A program made the position numbers and the translations under genes. From Desulfopila sp. IMCC35008 (GTDB taxonomy: Bacteria; Desulfobacterota; Desulfobulbia; Desulfobulbales; Desulfocapsaceae): a DNA stretch of 64,000 nucleotides. Position 1 is the stretch's first letter; each line of letters begins with the position of its first letter. The notes beneath the pieces were generated by a model that worked only from the letters and a program-made list of their open reading frames with translations, made no database searches and was not told the DNA's origin. Below, in pieces: positions 1 through 8,579 of this stretch. Location: positions 1,309,501 to 1,373,500 of the forward strand of contig NZ_CP050700.1 of NCBI RefSeq assembly GCF_010646885.2, in the 5' to 3' direction.

Positions 1-1356
1 GAACATCACCATTGGCCGCAACTTGAAGTGTTGTTAGACGAGTATTTCGGGAGAAGCAGTTCTGGGGAAGACTATCAGAGAGAGGCGGCACGCCTCGCCA
101 TGCAGCGCTCGCTTTGCCTGATTTCCGGGGGGCCCGGGACGGGGAAAACCACCACTGTGGTGCGCATCCTGGCCTTGATGCTGGAGCTTTTTGGCAAGCA
201 GACCAGGATCGGGCTTGCCGCACCTACCGGTAAGGCGGCGATGCGGCTGCAGGAGTCGATTACAGCAAGCTTACCTTATTTACCAGTAGGAAAAGATATT
301 GCAAAGGATATCCCCCGCGATGCCATGACGCTGCACCGATTGTTGGGGGTGATCCGCAACACCCCGCGTTTCATGCATAACCATGATAACCCGCTCCCCC
401 TGGATGTTCTTGTCATCGATGAGGCATCCATGGTTGACCTGGCTATGATGAGTAAGGTTGTCGATGCCTTGAAACCGGGTGCCAGGCTAATCCTTCTTGG
501 TGATAAAGATCAGCTTGCTTCCGTGGAATCAGGGGCGGTTCTGGCTGATTGTATTCGTGGCCTCCCTGAAAACACGATCGAACTCAGGAAAAGCTATCGG
601 TTTGAAACAGGGATTGGGACAGTAGCCAAGGCAATAAACAGGGGAGACGGTACCCGGTGCTTTGACCTGTTACATGGCGATGAGTTTGATAATATCAGCT
701 TCCTGCAGGAGCCTCTCCGTGATTTTGTCGGGTCCCGCTACAAGAATTATATGGAATGTGTTCGTTCCTATCCGGCAACCACCCTGGATGAGATCTTCAG
801 CTCCTTTGGGGAATTCCAGGTTTTGTGCGGTACCAGGCACGGAGCCCGCGGCTTGAATGCTATCAACAATGCGGTTGAGGGGTACCTGAAAACAAGTGGC
901 TATTATTGCCTCCCCGGGGATTGGTATCCGGGACGCCCGGTTATGGTGACGAGAAACGATTATAACCTTGGTTTGTTTAACGGTGATATTGGTATTTGCC
1001 TGTCCGATCCCGAAAACGATACCCTCAATATCTGGTTTGACCTCGGTAACGGGGCTTACCGTTACTGTCCACCTTACAGGCTGCCCGCTTCTGAAACAGT
1101 ATTCGCCATGACCATTCACAAAAGCCAGGGGTCCGAGTTTCGGGATGTATTGGTTGTCTTGCCTGAGACCGACAACCGTGTCCTGAACAGGCAACTTGTC
1201 TACACTGCTGTCACCCGGGCCAGGGAAAGGTTGTGGCTGAAGGCGGATGAACGGGTTCTGGTTGATTCCCTCTGCCGCGATTATGAGCGCAGTAGTGGTT
1301 TGATGGAGATGCTGCAGGGAAAGGCAGTTTTAGGGCGTGAACTATCTATAACCTGA
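1..1356 (+). CDS. recD: Exodeoxyribonuclease V alpha subunit (RecD), 5' end cut by the window
   Basis: The reading frame is open from base 1, so the N-terminus lies outside the window and about 451 codons are visible; the family is usually near 600 residues. Superfamily 1 helicase motifs are clear: Walker A GGPGTGKTTT near the visible start, motif Ia LAAPTGKAA, Walker B VIDEASMVDL, motif III LLGDKDQLASVESGAVL, and C-terminal TIHKSQGSEF and YTAVTRARE. RecD is the 5'-3' helicase of the RecBCD complex, which resects double-strand breaks in the cytoplasm; recB and recC would be expected just upstream, out of view. The stop overlaps by about 10 bases the stop of a decayed rtcA on the opposite strand. 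RecD2-type helicases are the alternative, but the sequence fits RecBCD RecD better. Confidence 0.9.
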   Translation, partial: EHHHWPQLEVLLDEYFGRSSSGEDYQREAARLAMQRSLCLISGGPGTGKTTTVVRILALMLELFGKQTRIGLAAPTGKAAMRLQESITASLPYLPVGKDIAKDIPRDAMTLHRLLGVIRNTPRFMHNHDNPLPLDVLVIDEASMVDLAMMSKVVDALKPGARLILLGDKDQLASVESGAVLADCIRGLPENTIELRKSYRFETGIGTVAKAINRGDGTRCFDLLHGDEFDNISFLQEPLRDFVGSRYKNYMECVRSYPATTLDEIFSSFGEFQVLCGTRHGARGLNAINNAVEGYLKTSGYYCLPGDWYPGRPVMVTRNDYNLGLFNGDIGICLSDPENDTLNIWFDLGNGAYRYCPPYRLPASETVFAMTIHKSQGSEFRDVLVVLPETDNRVLNRQLVYTAVTRARERLWLKADERVLVDSLCRDYERSSGLMEMLQGKAVLGRELSIT

Positions 1357-2150
1357 TTTCCCAGATATCACTCTTAACCTTGTTAAGCTGAAACGATACA
1401 TCCAGAAATTTCTTTATCGTTTCCATATTGGTCAGGGTGTGACTTGTAGGGTTACCGGTGAGGAAACGACCGGTACCAGCCTGGGCCATGTTTCCGAGTT
1501 GAACGATATCAAGGTGTTCATCGCTGACCTGAAACTTTTCCCTCACAATGTTAAGTTCCCTTATGGCTATATGGCCGGGGAGCTGGGCGCAGACCGCCTT
1601 GCACCCTATGTGGTTAAAGGTACGGGTTGTTAGTTCAAGCGGTGCTGGTTTTTGCGCCGGTGTAACTGAGATTTGTATCTTGCCACCTCCGGCCGGGTAA
1701 AAGCCGGGCTGTATCATCTCCGCCTCAGTCTCCACTCTCATTTTTGCCAGGAGCGGCAGGAAGGTTTTCTGGTGGAAATCAAAAAGCCGTGCCGTCGGGT
1801 TATGGGTGCCACCCTCAAGGGTTATTGTTGAAGGTCCCGCTGCTGCCAGAAGTGCAGGTAAAACAGCCTGAAAGACCAGTGAGCAGCTACCTGCGGTACC
1901 GAGAGCACAGTGGTAATTGCCAGAGTGGATGGCTCCCGGTGAAAATGTAAATCCCCGGGAACCGATCCCCCCTCCATGGACCTGGGCTTTGCTGAAATTG
2001 TCCTGGAAGGTATGACAAGGTTAATGAACTGTCCTTTCCTGACTGAGGCCGGATGAAGGGCGGAGATATTACTTTTTCAACCTATTTTCCAAGAAAAAAC
2101 TTGGCATCAGCGGCTAATTGGTGTTTCTTTTGTGGTTTCCTTCCAAACAT
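1346..2150 (-). pseudogene. rtcA: Decayed RNA 3'-terminal phosphate cyclase (rtcA remnant)
   Basis: RtcA activates RNA 3'-phosphates with ATP to make 2',3'-cyclic ends. On the minus strand one frame is open from 2020 to 1346 and carries family motifs in order: GTAGSCSLVFQAVLPALL, EGGTHNPTA, QPGFYPAGGGKIQI and near the end NPTSHTLTN. The segment that normally lies between the VREKF region and the LAGAGxF region, roughly 55-60 residues including the GEKR-type active-site stretch, is missing, so the C-terminal part carries an internal deletion. Upstream of a TAA at 2021-2023 the homology moves to another frame (SALHPASVRKGQFINLVI, about 2095-1995), and farther upstream the glycine-rich N-terminus is barely recognisable and has further stops. 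Length compared with about 340 residues, a frameshift, stops and a deletion all say pseudogene. The upper boundary is approximate. Confidence 0.85.
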
Positions 2151-2193
2151 CCATGTTTGTCCTTTTTAACATTTCATAGAATAAAGAGTTGCA

Positions 2194-5100
2194 ATGCAGA
2201 AAGAAGATTACCGGGAAATTCCCTACAATTTTACCTCGGCAGATGACCGGCTGATTATCAACCACCTCTTTGGGCCCGAAGTGTGGGATGACCTTGAAGA
2301 GTTACGCAATCAGCGAATTACAGGGAGGTCGGCACGGCTGGTGATGCGGTTTATGGGGGACCTTTTTATCCTCCGCCGGAACCCATTCCTGTATGAGCAG
2401 CTGCTTGACTCTACCAGCCGTCGCCTGCAGTTTGTGAAAACAGCTGAGGATGATCTTGCAATTATAGCTGAAGCGGCCAAATTGAACCGGGATAGTTCCA
2501 ATCGTTCGACCAAGGTACTGCGGTTAGTGGAACTCTGCCGGGACAGGCTGTTTGAGCTGAAGTCGGAGTTGGAAGGAGTTGCTGTTAAACGACACCGCAT
2601 CAGCCGCAAATTGGGGGAAATCGTCGGTAGGGAAAATGTCTGGTTCGACCCTTTCAGCCTTATAAGCCATGCAACGGATGCGACAGATTGGCGGCTCTAT
2701 TTGCCAGTAGCTGTCGTGCGTCCCTCTTCAGAGGAACAGGTGAGTTCACTGCTTTATGCCGTTGAATCGCTGGGATTGTCAGTTATTCCCCGTGGTGGCG
2801 GAACCGGGCTTACTGGCGGTTGTGTGCCAGTAAGTGCAGGTTGCGTCATCATCAATACCGAGAAGCTGACCAGGATATACCCCGTAGAAAAAAGATTGTT
2901 CAGTCACTTAGGTGATGCGGGAAAAGATGTCCCGGTTCTACGTGTTGAGGCGGGTGTCGTGACCTCCGATGCCATGACTCATGCCTCAAAAGAGGGGCTT
3001 GTTTTTGCCACCGATCCGACCAGCGCCTGGGCTTCCACCATCGGTGGCAATATAGCGGAAAACGCCGGTGGTAAGACAGCGGTTCTCTGGGGAACGGCAA
3101 TTGACAATTTACTCTCATTTAATATTGCCATGCCCGGAAAAGGGTTGATGACGGTACGGCGTGTCGACCACCCCATGCGCAAGATCAGGCCCGATGACCA
3201 GGTATTCTTTCAGGTAAGCGATTCAGCAGGTAAGCCGGTCAGGACTATCGAGTTGGCGAGTGACGACATCCGAAAAAAGGGACTCTGGAAAGATATCACC
3301 AATAAGGCGTTGAATGGTGTACCTGGCCTCCAGAAAGAGGGTGTGGATGGTGTTATCACCTCTGCGGAGTTTGTCCTCTATGAAGCGTATGAGAGAAAGA
3401 TTACCTTCTGCCTGGAATTTTTCGGCGAGGATATGGATGAGGCGAGCAAGGTCATTGTTGAAATCTCCAAAGAGTTTGTCGATGAGGGTGAGGAAGCCCT
3501 GATGGCCCTTGAGCATTTTGATGAGGAATATATCAAGGCCATTAAATATAAATATAAGGCCGCCAGGAGCGATCGGCCCAAAGCGGTTCTGCTGATTGAT
3601 ATGGTCGGTCATACCAGCGCCCATGTCATGCGCGGTAAAGAGCGGTTGGAGAAGTTACTTTCCGGATATGATAACACAGAACTGTTTACCGCCCAGGATA
3701 GCGATGAGGCCGAGCGTTTCTGGCGTGATCGTAAACGGCTCGGAGCTATTTCTGCAAGGACCAACGCCTTCAAGCTCAACGAGGATATTGTACTTCCCCT
3801 GCATGCCCTCGCTGAGTTCACTCGTTTTGTCGATGAGTACAACATAAACGAGGATCTCTATAATAAGGAACTGTGTATCCATCGTATCATGGAGTACCTA
3901 AGGAAGGCGGAACCGATTGAAGATCCGGACTGGCTCGAGGCCAAGATACCGAAGGCCATAGACCTGTGCCGTGAGGCCCTCGGGAAGTTGGCCCTCAGGA
4001 CCCGGGAATCTATAAGGTATGAGGCATATATCAGGCAGATGATGGCGGACCTGCTCGAGCTGTTAAGCGGGTATGCCAGGGTCTCGGCGCAAATCGAGCG
4101 GATTTTTGAGCAGACCCGGTCAAGACGAATTGTGATCGCCACCCATATGCATGCAGGTGACGGCAACAATCATGTTAACATTCCCGTCTTCTCCAACGAC
4201 CGGGAAATGATGAAACGGGCCGAGAAGGCCGCCGAGGATGTGATGCAGATGGCGGTGGATCTTGGAGGTGTGGTGAGCGGTGAGCATGGCATAGGCATCA
4301 CCAAAATGAAATTCCTTGATGAAAACAGACTGCAACAGCTCGAAGCGTATCGTCAGGAGGTTGATCCGGAGGGATTAATGAATCCCGGCATGCTCAGGGA
4401 TCCACAGATCATCAATAAGGTATTTACCCCTTCTTTCGATCTTCTTGAGCTTGAGGCGCGTATCCTGCAGCATGGTTCTTTAGAGAAACTTGCGGCGAAG
4501 ATTTCCAAATGCGTCCGTTGTGGAAAGTGTATGGCGAAATGTTGTACCTATTTCCCTGGCTCAAATATCTTCATGCATCCCCGCAACAAGAATATGGTCA
4601 TCGGTTCACTGGTAGAGGCGTTGTTGTATGATATCCAGCGTTCCCACCAACCCCGTTTTGACCAGATGAAAAATCTGGAAGAAGTGGCGGACCATTGCAC
4701 AATGTGCGGTAAATGCTTTTCTCCATGCCCTGTCGATATAGATACAGCTGAGGTCACCGTACTTGAAAGAGAGATACTGAGTGAGCTGGGCTACAAGCAC
4801 ACCGCGGCCGCGACCTCGCTCTCGCTGTTTTACCTTAAAACACGAAGCGGGACTTTTAATTCGCTGTTTCGCAAAGTGGTGGTGGACTGGGGTAGCAGGA
4901 TGCAGCAGCTTGGTGTCAAGATGCTTGATGCCTCCCCGGACAGGGTTAAGCAACGAAAGTCGAAATATGTGGCCATGCTCAAATCACCGATGATGACGCC
5001 GTCGTCACAGACACTATGGGAGAAACTGCCTAAATGCAACACCGGGGAAGCTTTGGTGTTTAATCCGGAGGAGCAGCCGACGAAAACAGTGTTCTATTTT

Positions 5101-5838
5101 CCCGGTTGTGGATCTGAGAGGCTTTATTCCGAGATAAGCAAGGCCGCTATTTACCTGCTGGTGAAAAGTGGTATCCGGGTGATTATTCCGCCTCCGTTTC
5201 TTTGTTGTGGTTTCCCTGCACGGGTGAACGCCAAAATGAAGATGCATGGTGTTGTTACGTTACGTGATACCATCATTCTTAGCCAGATACGGGAGATGCT
5301 CGGTCACCTTCAGTTTGATAAGTTCGTGGTGAGTTGCGGGACGTGCCGGGAGGCTATTGGAGAGGTCGGTGCTGAAGAAATATTTGGTTGTGATATCCAG
5401 GACGTCTCTTACTATGTCCTGGAAAACAGTGACCTTGATATGAAGTTTGATAACGGCGAAAACTTTCTCTATCATGCCCCCTGCCACGACTCCCTGGACG
5501 GGGAAGGTGTGCAGCTGCTCCGGAGGGTTGCTGGGAAGGGCGAGCTGGTGCCGGACTGCTGTTCGGAAGCCGGGACCCTGGCTATATCACGACCTGATAT
5601 CTCCTACGCAATGATGCAGAGAAAAAGGCAATCCATTGAACACGCCATGGAGGGTGTGAGTGGGGAGGCCACCCTGGTGACAAACTGTCCTTCCTGTATC
5701 TCAGGACTTGGTCGCAACAGGGATCTGGGCGCTATGCCGCAGCATATGACGGTCCTGCTGGCGCGCTCAGTCGGAGGTGAAGGCTGGGCAGGTAAGTTTG
5801 ATGAAATAATAGCGCGCGCTGAGAAGGTGACTTTTTAA
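2194..5838 (+). CDS. DUF3683 / FAD-linked oxidase / Fe-S fusion protein (D-lactate or glycolate dehydrogenase type)
   Basis: A 1214-residue single-chain oxidoreductase. The N-terminus (REIPYNFTSADDR, then RITGRSARL) matches the DUF3683 module that precedes this class. A PCMH-type FAD-binding domain follows near residues 170-320 (IPRGGGTGLTGG), then a FAD-oxidase C-terminal domain with THMHAGDGNNHVNIPVF and SGEHGIG. Two ferredoxin-like 4Fe-4S motifs are at C773/C776/C779/C783 and C835/C838/C841/C845. The C-terminal third has two CCG domains (FPGCGSERLYSE with FLCCGFP; YHAPCHDS with a later CC). It most likely oxidises a 2-hydroxy acid such as D-lactate or glycolate and passes electrons through the clusters to a quinone or other membrane acceptor. 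The substrate cannot be read from sequence. It resembles a fusion of the separate GlcD- and GlcF-type proteins at 35.8-38.4 kb. It stands alone on its strand. Confidence 0.85.
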   Translation: MQKEDYREIPYNFTSADDRLIINHLFGPEVWDDLEELRNQRITGRSARLVMRFMGDLFILRRNPFLYEQLLDSTSRRLQFVKTAEDDLAIIAEAAKLNRDSSNRSTKVLRLVELCRDRLFELKSELEGVAVKRHRISRKLGEIVGRENVWFDPFSLISHATDATDWRLYLPVAVVRPSSEEQVSSLLYAVESLGLSVIPRGGGTGLTGGCVPVSAGCVIINTEKLTRIYPVEKRLFSHLGDAGKDVPVLRVEAGVVTSDAMTHASKEGLVFATDPTSAWASTIGGNIAENAGGKTAVLWGTAIDNLLSFNIAMPGKGLMTVRRVDHPMRKIRPDDQVFFQVSDSAGKPVRTIELASDDIRKKGLWKDITNKALNGVPGLQKEGVDGVITSAEFVLYEAYERKITFCLEFFGEDMDEASKVIVEISKEFVDEGEEALMALEHFDEEYIKAIKYKYKAARSDRPKAVLLIDMVGHTSAHVMRGKERLEKLLSGYDNTELFTAQDSDEAERFWRDRKRLGAISARTNAFKLNEDIVLPLHALAEFTRFVDEYNINEDLYNKELCIHRIMEYLRKAEPIEDPDWLEAKIPKAIDLCREALGKLALRTRESIRYEAYIRQMMADLLELLSGYARVSAQIERIFEQTRSRRIVIATHMHAGDGNNHVNIPVFSNDREMMKRAEKAAEDVMQMAVDLGGVVSGEHGIGITKMKFLDENRLQQLEAYRQEVDPEGLMNPGMLRDPQIINKVFTPSFDLLELEARILQHGSLEKLAAKISKCVRCGKCMAKCCTYFPGSNIFMHPRNKNMVIGSLVEALLYDIQRSHQPRFDQMKNLEEVADHCTMCGKCFSPCPVDIDTAEVTVLEREILSELGYKHTAAATSLSLFYLKTRSGTFNSLFRKVVVDWGSRMQQLGVKMLDASPDRVKQRKSKYVAMLKSPMMTPSSQTLWEKLPKCNTGEALVFNPEEQPTKTVFYFPGCGSERLYSEISKAAIYLLVKSGIRVIIPPPFLCCGFPARVNAKMKMHGVVTLRDTIILSQIREMLGHLQFDKFVVSCGTCREAIGEVGAEEIFGCDIQDVSYYVLENSDLDMKFDNGENFLYHAPCHDSLDGEGVQLLRRVAGKGELVPDCCSEAGTLAISRPDISYAMMQRKRQSIEHAMEGVSGEATLVTNCPSCISGLGRNRDLGAMPQHMTVLLARSVGGEGWAGKFDEIIARAEKVTF

Positions 5839-5848
5839 GGTCACCTTC
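5823..5848 (+). terminator. Perfect 9-bp hairpin over the stop codon of the 1214-residue oxidoreductase
   Basis: GAAGGTGAC (5823-5831) and GTCACCTTC (5840-5848) pair perfectly around an 8-base loop TTTTTAAG that contains the TAA stop. There is no T-tract after the stem on either strand, so intrinsic termination is uncertain; it may stabilise the 3' end or act with Rho. Confidence 0.35.
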
Positions 5849-5872
5849 CAGGCAAGCCCTGTACTTTGGTTA

Positions 5873-6241
5873 CTAATCATGGAAGTGGATTTTCTCCACT
5901 TCCCAATTTTTAATATCCTGGAGTGTTTTGTAGTCCATAAACCCTTTCAAACTGAGAACACTTTTCGCTCCGGCCTCAATATGGCCCCAAAGTTGAAAAT
6001 CCTTACGGTAGTATGCATACTTGTCGAGGGATCTAAGCTGGACAGAGACGGTTCCTGACTCCTCCGTGTCATTCTCAACAGTACACTTGAGCAGGTACCA
6101 GCCATGCTCTTTATCCTGGTAATTCATCTTTTCCAGCCCGATACTTGTTACTTGCAGTCCCGAGGCAAATCCTGCAGCAGAAGAGCTGAACAGGAAGAGA
6201 AGGGAGAGAGCTCCGGTGATAAACCTTGTGTGTCTTTTCAT
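5873..6241 (-). CDS. Small secreted protein of unknown function
   Basis: 122 residues starting MKRHTRFITGALSLLFLFSS, a clear Sec signal peptide with a likely cleavage after AAGFA-S. The ATG at 6241 is chosen over an upstream in-frame ATG (6460) because it begins exactly at the signal peptide and is preceded by AAAGGG at a usable distance; the upstream extension is basic and low-quality. The mature part (about 95 residues) reads like a small beta-rich domain with LLKCTVENDTEESGTVSVQL, similar in style to periplasmic FxLYD-like folds, but I do not recognise a family. It converges on the oxidoreductase. Confidence 0.6.
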   Translation of the reverse strand: MKRHTRFITGALSLLFLFSSSAAGFASGLQVTSIGLEKMNYQDKEHGWYLLKCTVENDTEESGTVSVQLRSLDKYAYYRKDFQLWGHIEAGAKSVLSLKGFMDYKTLQDIKNWEVEKIHFHD

Positions 6242-6659
6242 GATTGTACCCTTTAAAATTATATATTGAGGCAATTGCCTGTGTTTACAACAAGTGGTCC
6301 TGTGTTCCTTCGAGGGCCGACGGATGGGATTGGAGGAAGAGTGTGCCCGATCGTGTTGGGGACGAAGCGGGGCGTAAATCCGTTTGGGCTGGGAAAACTG
6401 CAGATAACGCTTTGATGTAATACCCGTAAATAGTGAGAACAGTATGACCAATTCGACCAATATGTCGAAACTTGAAATTAGCGTATAAGAGGTCTGCTTT
6501 CAATACCTTTTGCAAAATGAATGGAAATAGATCTCAAAAAAAGACGCAACCAGGCCACGTTTGCCGGGACTGGAGTATTAGAACGAATTGGGATAAAGGT
6601 GGGTGAAGAGGGATTCATTTCCTTTTATAGGGTTGTATATGCCCTGATTTTCTAAGTAA

Positions 6660-6881
6660 AGAACCGTCTTCCTGCCGAAAGATATTGGGGTTGTTGGTCA
6701 TTACGACCTTGTCACAATCTTCAGTATCCAGGGTGAGGTGTTTTACAGCACCAGTGATGACATCATCATGATTGATGATGAGTACCTGAGTGATGATAAC
6801 GGGGTTCTTGTCTGGTTGATGGTGTCTTTAACCGTGAATGAGCCGATTATGGATTTCATCTACAATTTGATCGGCGTTTAG
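6660..6881 (+). pseudogene. Orphan reading-frame fragment with protein-like composition
   Basis: Between a TAA at 6657 and a TAG at 6879-6881 one frame reads as a plausible protein tail of about 73 residues, for example GVVGHYDLVTIFSIQGEVFY and then DEYLSDDNGVLVWLMVSL. There is no ATG or ribosome binding site near its beginning; the first ATG is in the middle of the fragment. It may be the C-terminus of a lost gene. I do not recognise the family. Confidence 0.25.
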
Positions 6882-6931
6882 TTGATGAGTAAATGTGGAG
6901 TCTGTGAAGTCGGCCTGTGATGTGATGCGTT

Positions 6932-6964
6932 AAAAAAAAAAAAGCAGAGTCGAATCGACTCTGC
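6932..6964 (-). terminator. Strong Rho-independent terminator on the minus strand
   Basis: A 10-bp stem (6944-6953 with 6955-6964) is followed on the minus strand by a run of twelve T (plus-strand A 6932-6943). It would end any minus-strand transcript coming from the 7.1 kb region. No T-tract follows on the plus strand. Confidence 0.7.
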
Positions 6965-7142
6965 TTCGGGTGAGAGAATGGGTTGATATGGCGTATCGTT
7001 GTCACGTTTCTCTCGGCCTTTTTTTCAGTACCGACAGCTGTCCGATAACCGCTAGTACCGGTGATGAAGAATTCTAAACAGCTTAACTTTTTGAGTTAGG
7101 AATACAGATCGTGTATTCTGCTTCCCCCTCCGGAGGCTGATA
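6932..7142 (-). ncRNA. Candidate minus-strand small RNA of about 210 nt
   Basis: On the minus strand a near-perfect stem, GCAGAGTCGA with TCGACTCTGC (6944-6964), is followed by twelve U residues (6943-6932): a strong Rho-independent terminator, yet no minus-strand protein gene leads into it. Upstream on the same strand TTGTTT (7172-7177) and TAAGAT (7149-7154) are separated by 17 bases, a plausible sigma-70 promoter that would start a transcript near 7142. The interval contains several stem-loops (GAATACA/TGTATTC, TAACT/AGTTA, palindromic GACAGCTGTC and CCTCCGGAGG). Promoter, structure and terminator together suggest a small RNA; its function is unknown. Confidence 0.4.
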
Positions 7143-7688
7143 GAAATAATCTTATCAGCATGACGAGACTGAAACAATAGGTGATATCCGTTTTTTCAGG
7201 TAAGGCGATACCTTACAAAAAAGTCGTGTTGGAGGGATTGGGCATATTGGAGGAGTCGGGGAGTGGCGCTCCCCTGATGGCAAATGGTATGCCATGTGGT
7301 GTAGCAACTGTAATGTGTAATCAAGACATAATATTATACGCTTGTCTGTCAAAAAACGATCAGTATGGGATGTTTCCTTTTTCCCGTAAACAGGAAAAAG
7401 GAATAGAAGAAAAACATGAGAAACAGGTTGCTGGTGAAAATGACATGTGATTCACAAGAGGGGACTCCTTACCTTTTATAAAGTGTGTTACGTGGGGCTT
7501 GTAAATTAATCTCAAGGAGATGTTGTTTTTTACTTGTAAATGCCAGCAAAGAGTATATCTTGTTCGTGCCGGTTATACGGTAAACATAAATCAGATCACG
7601 CACAGCGTCACTCACGCCCTGTCTTGTAGCTCTTTTCATTTCAGTTGTCCCAAGAGATTCTTGCTGATCACATCTTCGGAGAAGCAAG

Positions 7689-7952
7689 ATGAAGCTATTT
7701 ATTGGCAACCTGCCTTACGATATATCAAGAAAAGAATTGGAAAGTCTGTTTACCGAATTTGGAGAAATAGTAGAGGCAAACCTGATAGAGGACCAGTTCA
7801 CTGGCAGATCAAAAGGCTTTGCCTTTGTTGAAATGTCTACTCGTTCCGGAGGGCAGCAGGCTATGGAGTCCCTCAATAAGCGTTCTTACAAGAACCGGGA
7901 CCTTGTCTGTAATGAGGCAAAGCCGAAGAAAAAAGGCAAGCGTCGCAGATAA
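7689..7952 (+). CDS. RRM-domain RNA-binding protein
   Basis: An 87-residue single RNA recognition motif. RNP2 is LFIGNLP (residues 3-9) and RNP1 is KGFAFVEM, and the C-terminus is a basic tail (KKKGKRRR). Bacterial RRM proteins of this type bind single-stranded RNA in the cytoplasm and in cyanobacteria are often cold-induced. The ATG at 7689 is preceded by a GGAG site and begins right at the first beta strand. It lies 213 bases upstream of a cold-shock-domain gene on the same strand, so a shared role in RNA handling at low temperature is a reasonable inference. Confidence 0.9.
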   Translation: MKLFIGNLPYDISRKELESLFTEFGEIVEANLIEDQFTGRSKGFAFVEMSTRSGGQQAMESLNKRSYKNRDLVCNEAKPKKKGKRRR

Positions 7953-8165
7953 GGACGAATCAATCGAGTGTTTTTCTCATTCAAAAGAACAACAATACCT
8001 CTTATTATTTGAGAATAATCATATTAAGTTGAGCAGCGCGCAGGACCACCCGTTTGAGCTTCGAATCTAAAAGGTGGTTCAGCGTATTTACCATAAATAT
8101 ATAACACTTTGTTGGATCACATAGTGTGGTGCCGACAGTAAACAACACATCCAGGAGTAATAGTA

Positions 8166-8366
8166 ATGGCAGAAGGAACAGTAAAATGGTTTAACGATGC
8201 AAAAGGTTTTGGCTTTATCGCACAGGATGGAGGGAATGACGTATTCGTACATCATACCGCAATTCAGTCCAGTGGTTTCAAAAGTCTTGACGAAGGTGCC
8301 CGGGTTTCCTTTGATGTTGTTGAAGGGCCGAAAGGACCTGCAGCATCAAATGTTGTCCAGCAGTAA
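8166..8366 (+). CDS. Cold-shock protein (CspA family)
   Basis: 66 residues forming one cold-shock domain: [15 protein letters not shown] contains RNP1 (KGFGFI) and DVFVHH is RNP2. Such proteins bind single-stranded RNA and DNA and melt RNA secondary structure. The ATG at 8166 follows an AGGAG site at 8152-8156. The 213-base upstream region could hold a long 5' untranslated leader as in other csp genes, but no specific cold-box was identified. Its neighbour upstream encodes an RRM protein. Confidence 0.95.
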   Translation: MAEGTVKWFNDAKGFGFIAQDGGNDVFVHHTAIQSSGFKSLDEGARVSFDVVEGPKGPAASNVVQQ

Positions 8367-8558
8367 CGACTGATACACGCAGGGGTTGGCAGTTTTCATC
8401 TGCCTGCTCCCGACGTACGTCGTAATAAAAAAGGCAGTGCAGATGTGGTTCTGATTTGGTCGTTGACTTGAGCGGAATTATGTAGCGCTGCCTTTGTTGT
8501 CTCTTGCCATGCAGCAATAGATACTTGCCCCCCTAATAACTCCTGCAAGGAGCCGAAT

Positions 8559-8579
8559 ATGTATCCGGATACACTGTAG
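8559..8579 (+). CDS. Possible six-codon leader peptide MYPDTL, coupled to the downstream gene
   Basis: An ATG at 8559 follows a good ribosome binding site (CAAGGAGCC, about 8546-8553) with normal spacing. It reads six codons and stops at TAG (8577-8579), whose G is the first base of the GTG start of the next gene. The next gene has no ribosome binding site of its own, so translation could reach it by termination-reinitiation. A mis-called start is the alternative. Confidence 0.35.
   Translation: MYPDTL

Larger units (their letters stand above)
6242..7688. other. Long gene-poor stretch with a candidate small RNA and an orphan reading frame
   Basis: No conventional gene was found. It holds an orphan plus-strand frame (6660-6881) and a predicted minus-strand RNA unit (6932-7177), both listed separately. 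Short stem-loops such as GAATACA/TGTATTC (about 7100) and CTGATA/TATCAG (about 7140-7160) also occur. An 89-codon plus-strand frame at 7181-7450 begins with GTG, has no recognisable composition or motif, and is not called. Confidence 0.5.

Noticed and set aside
7181..7450. 89-codon plus-strand frame starting with GTG
   Set aside because: No ribosome binding site, unusual composition and no motif; its 5' end overlaps the predicted promoter of the candidate small RNA.
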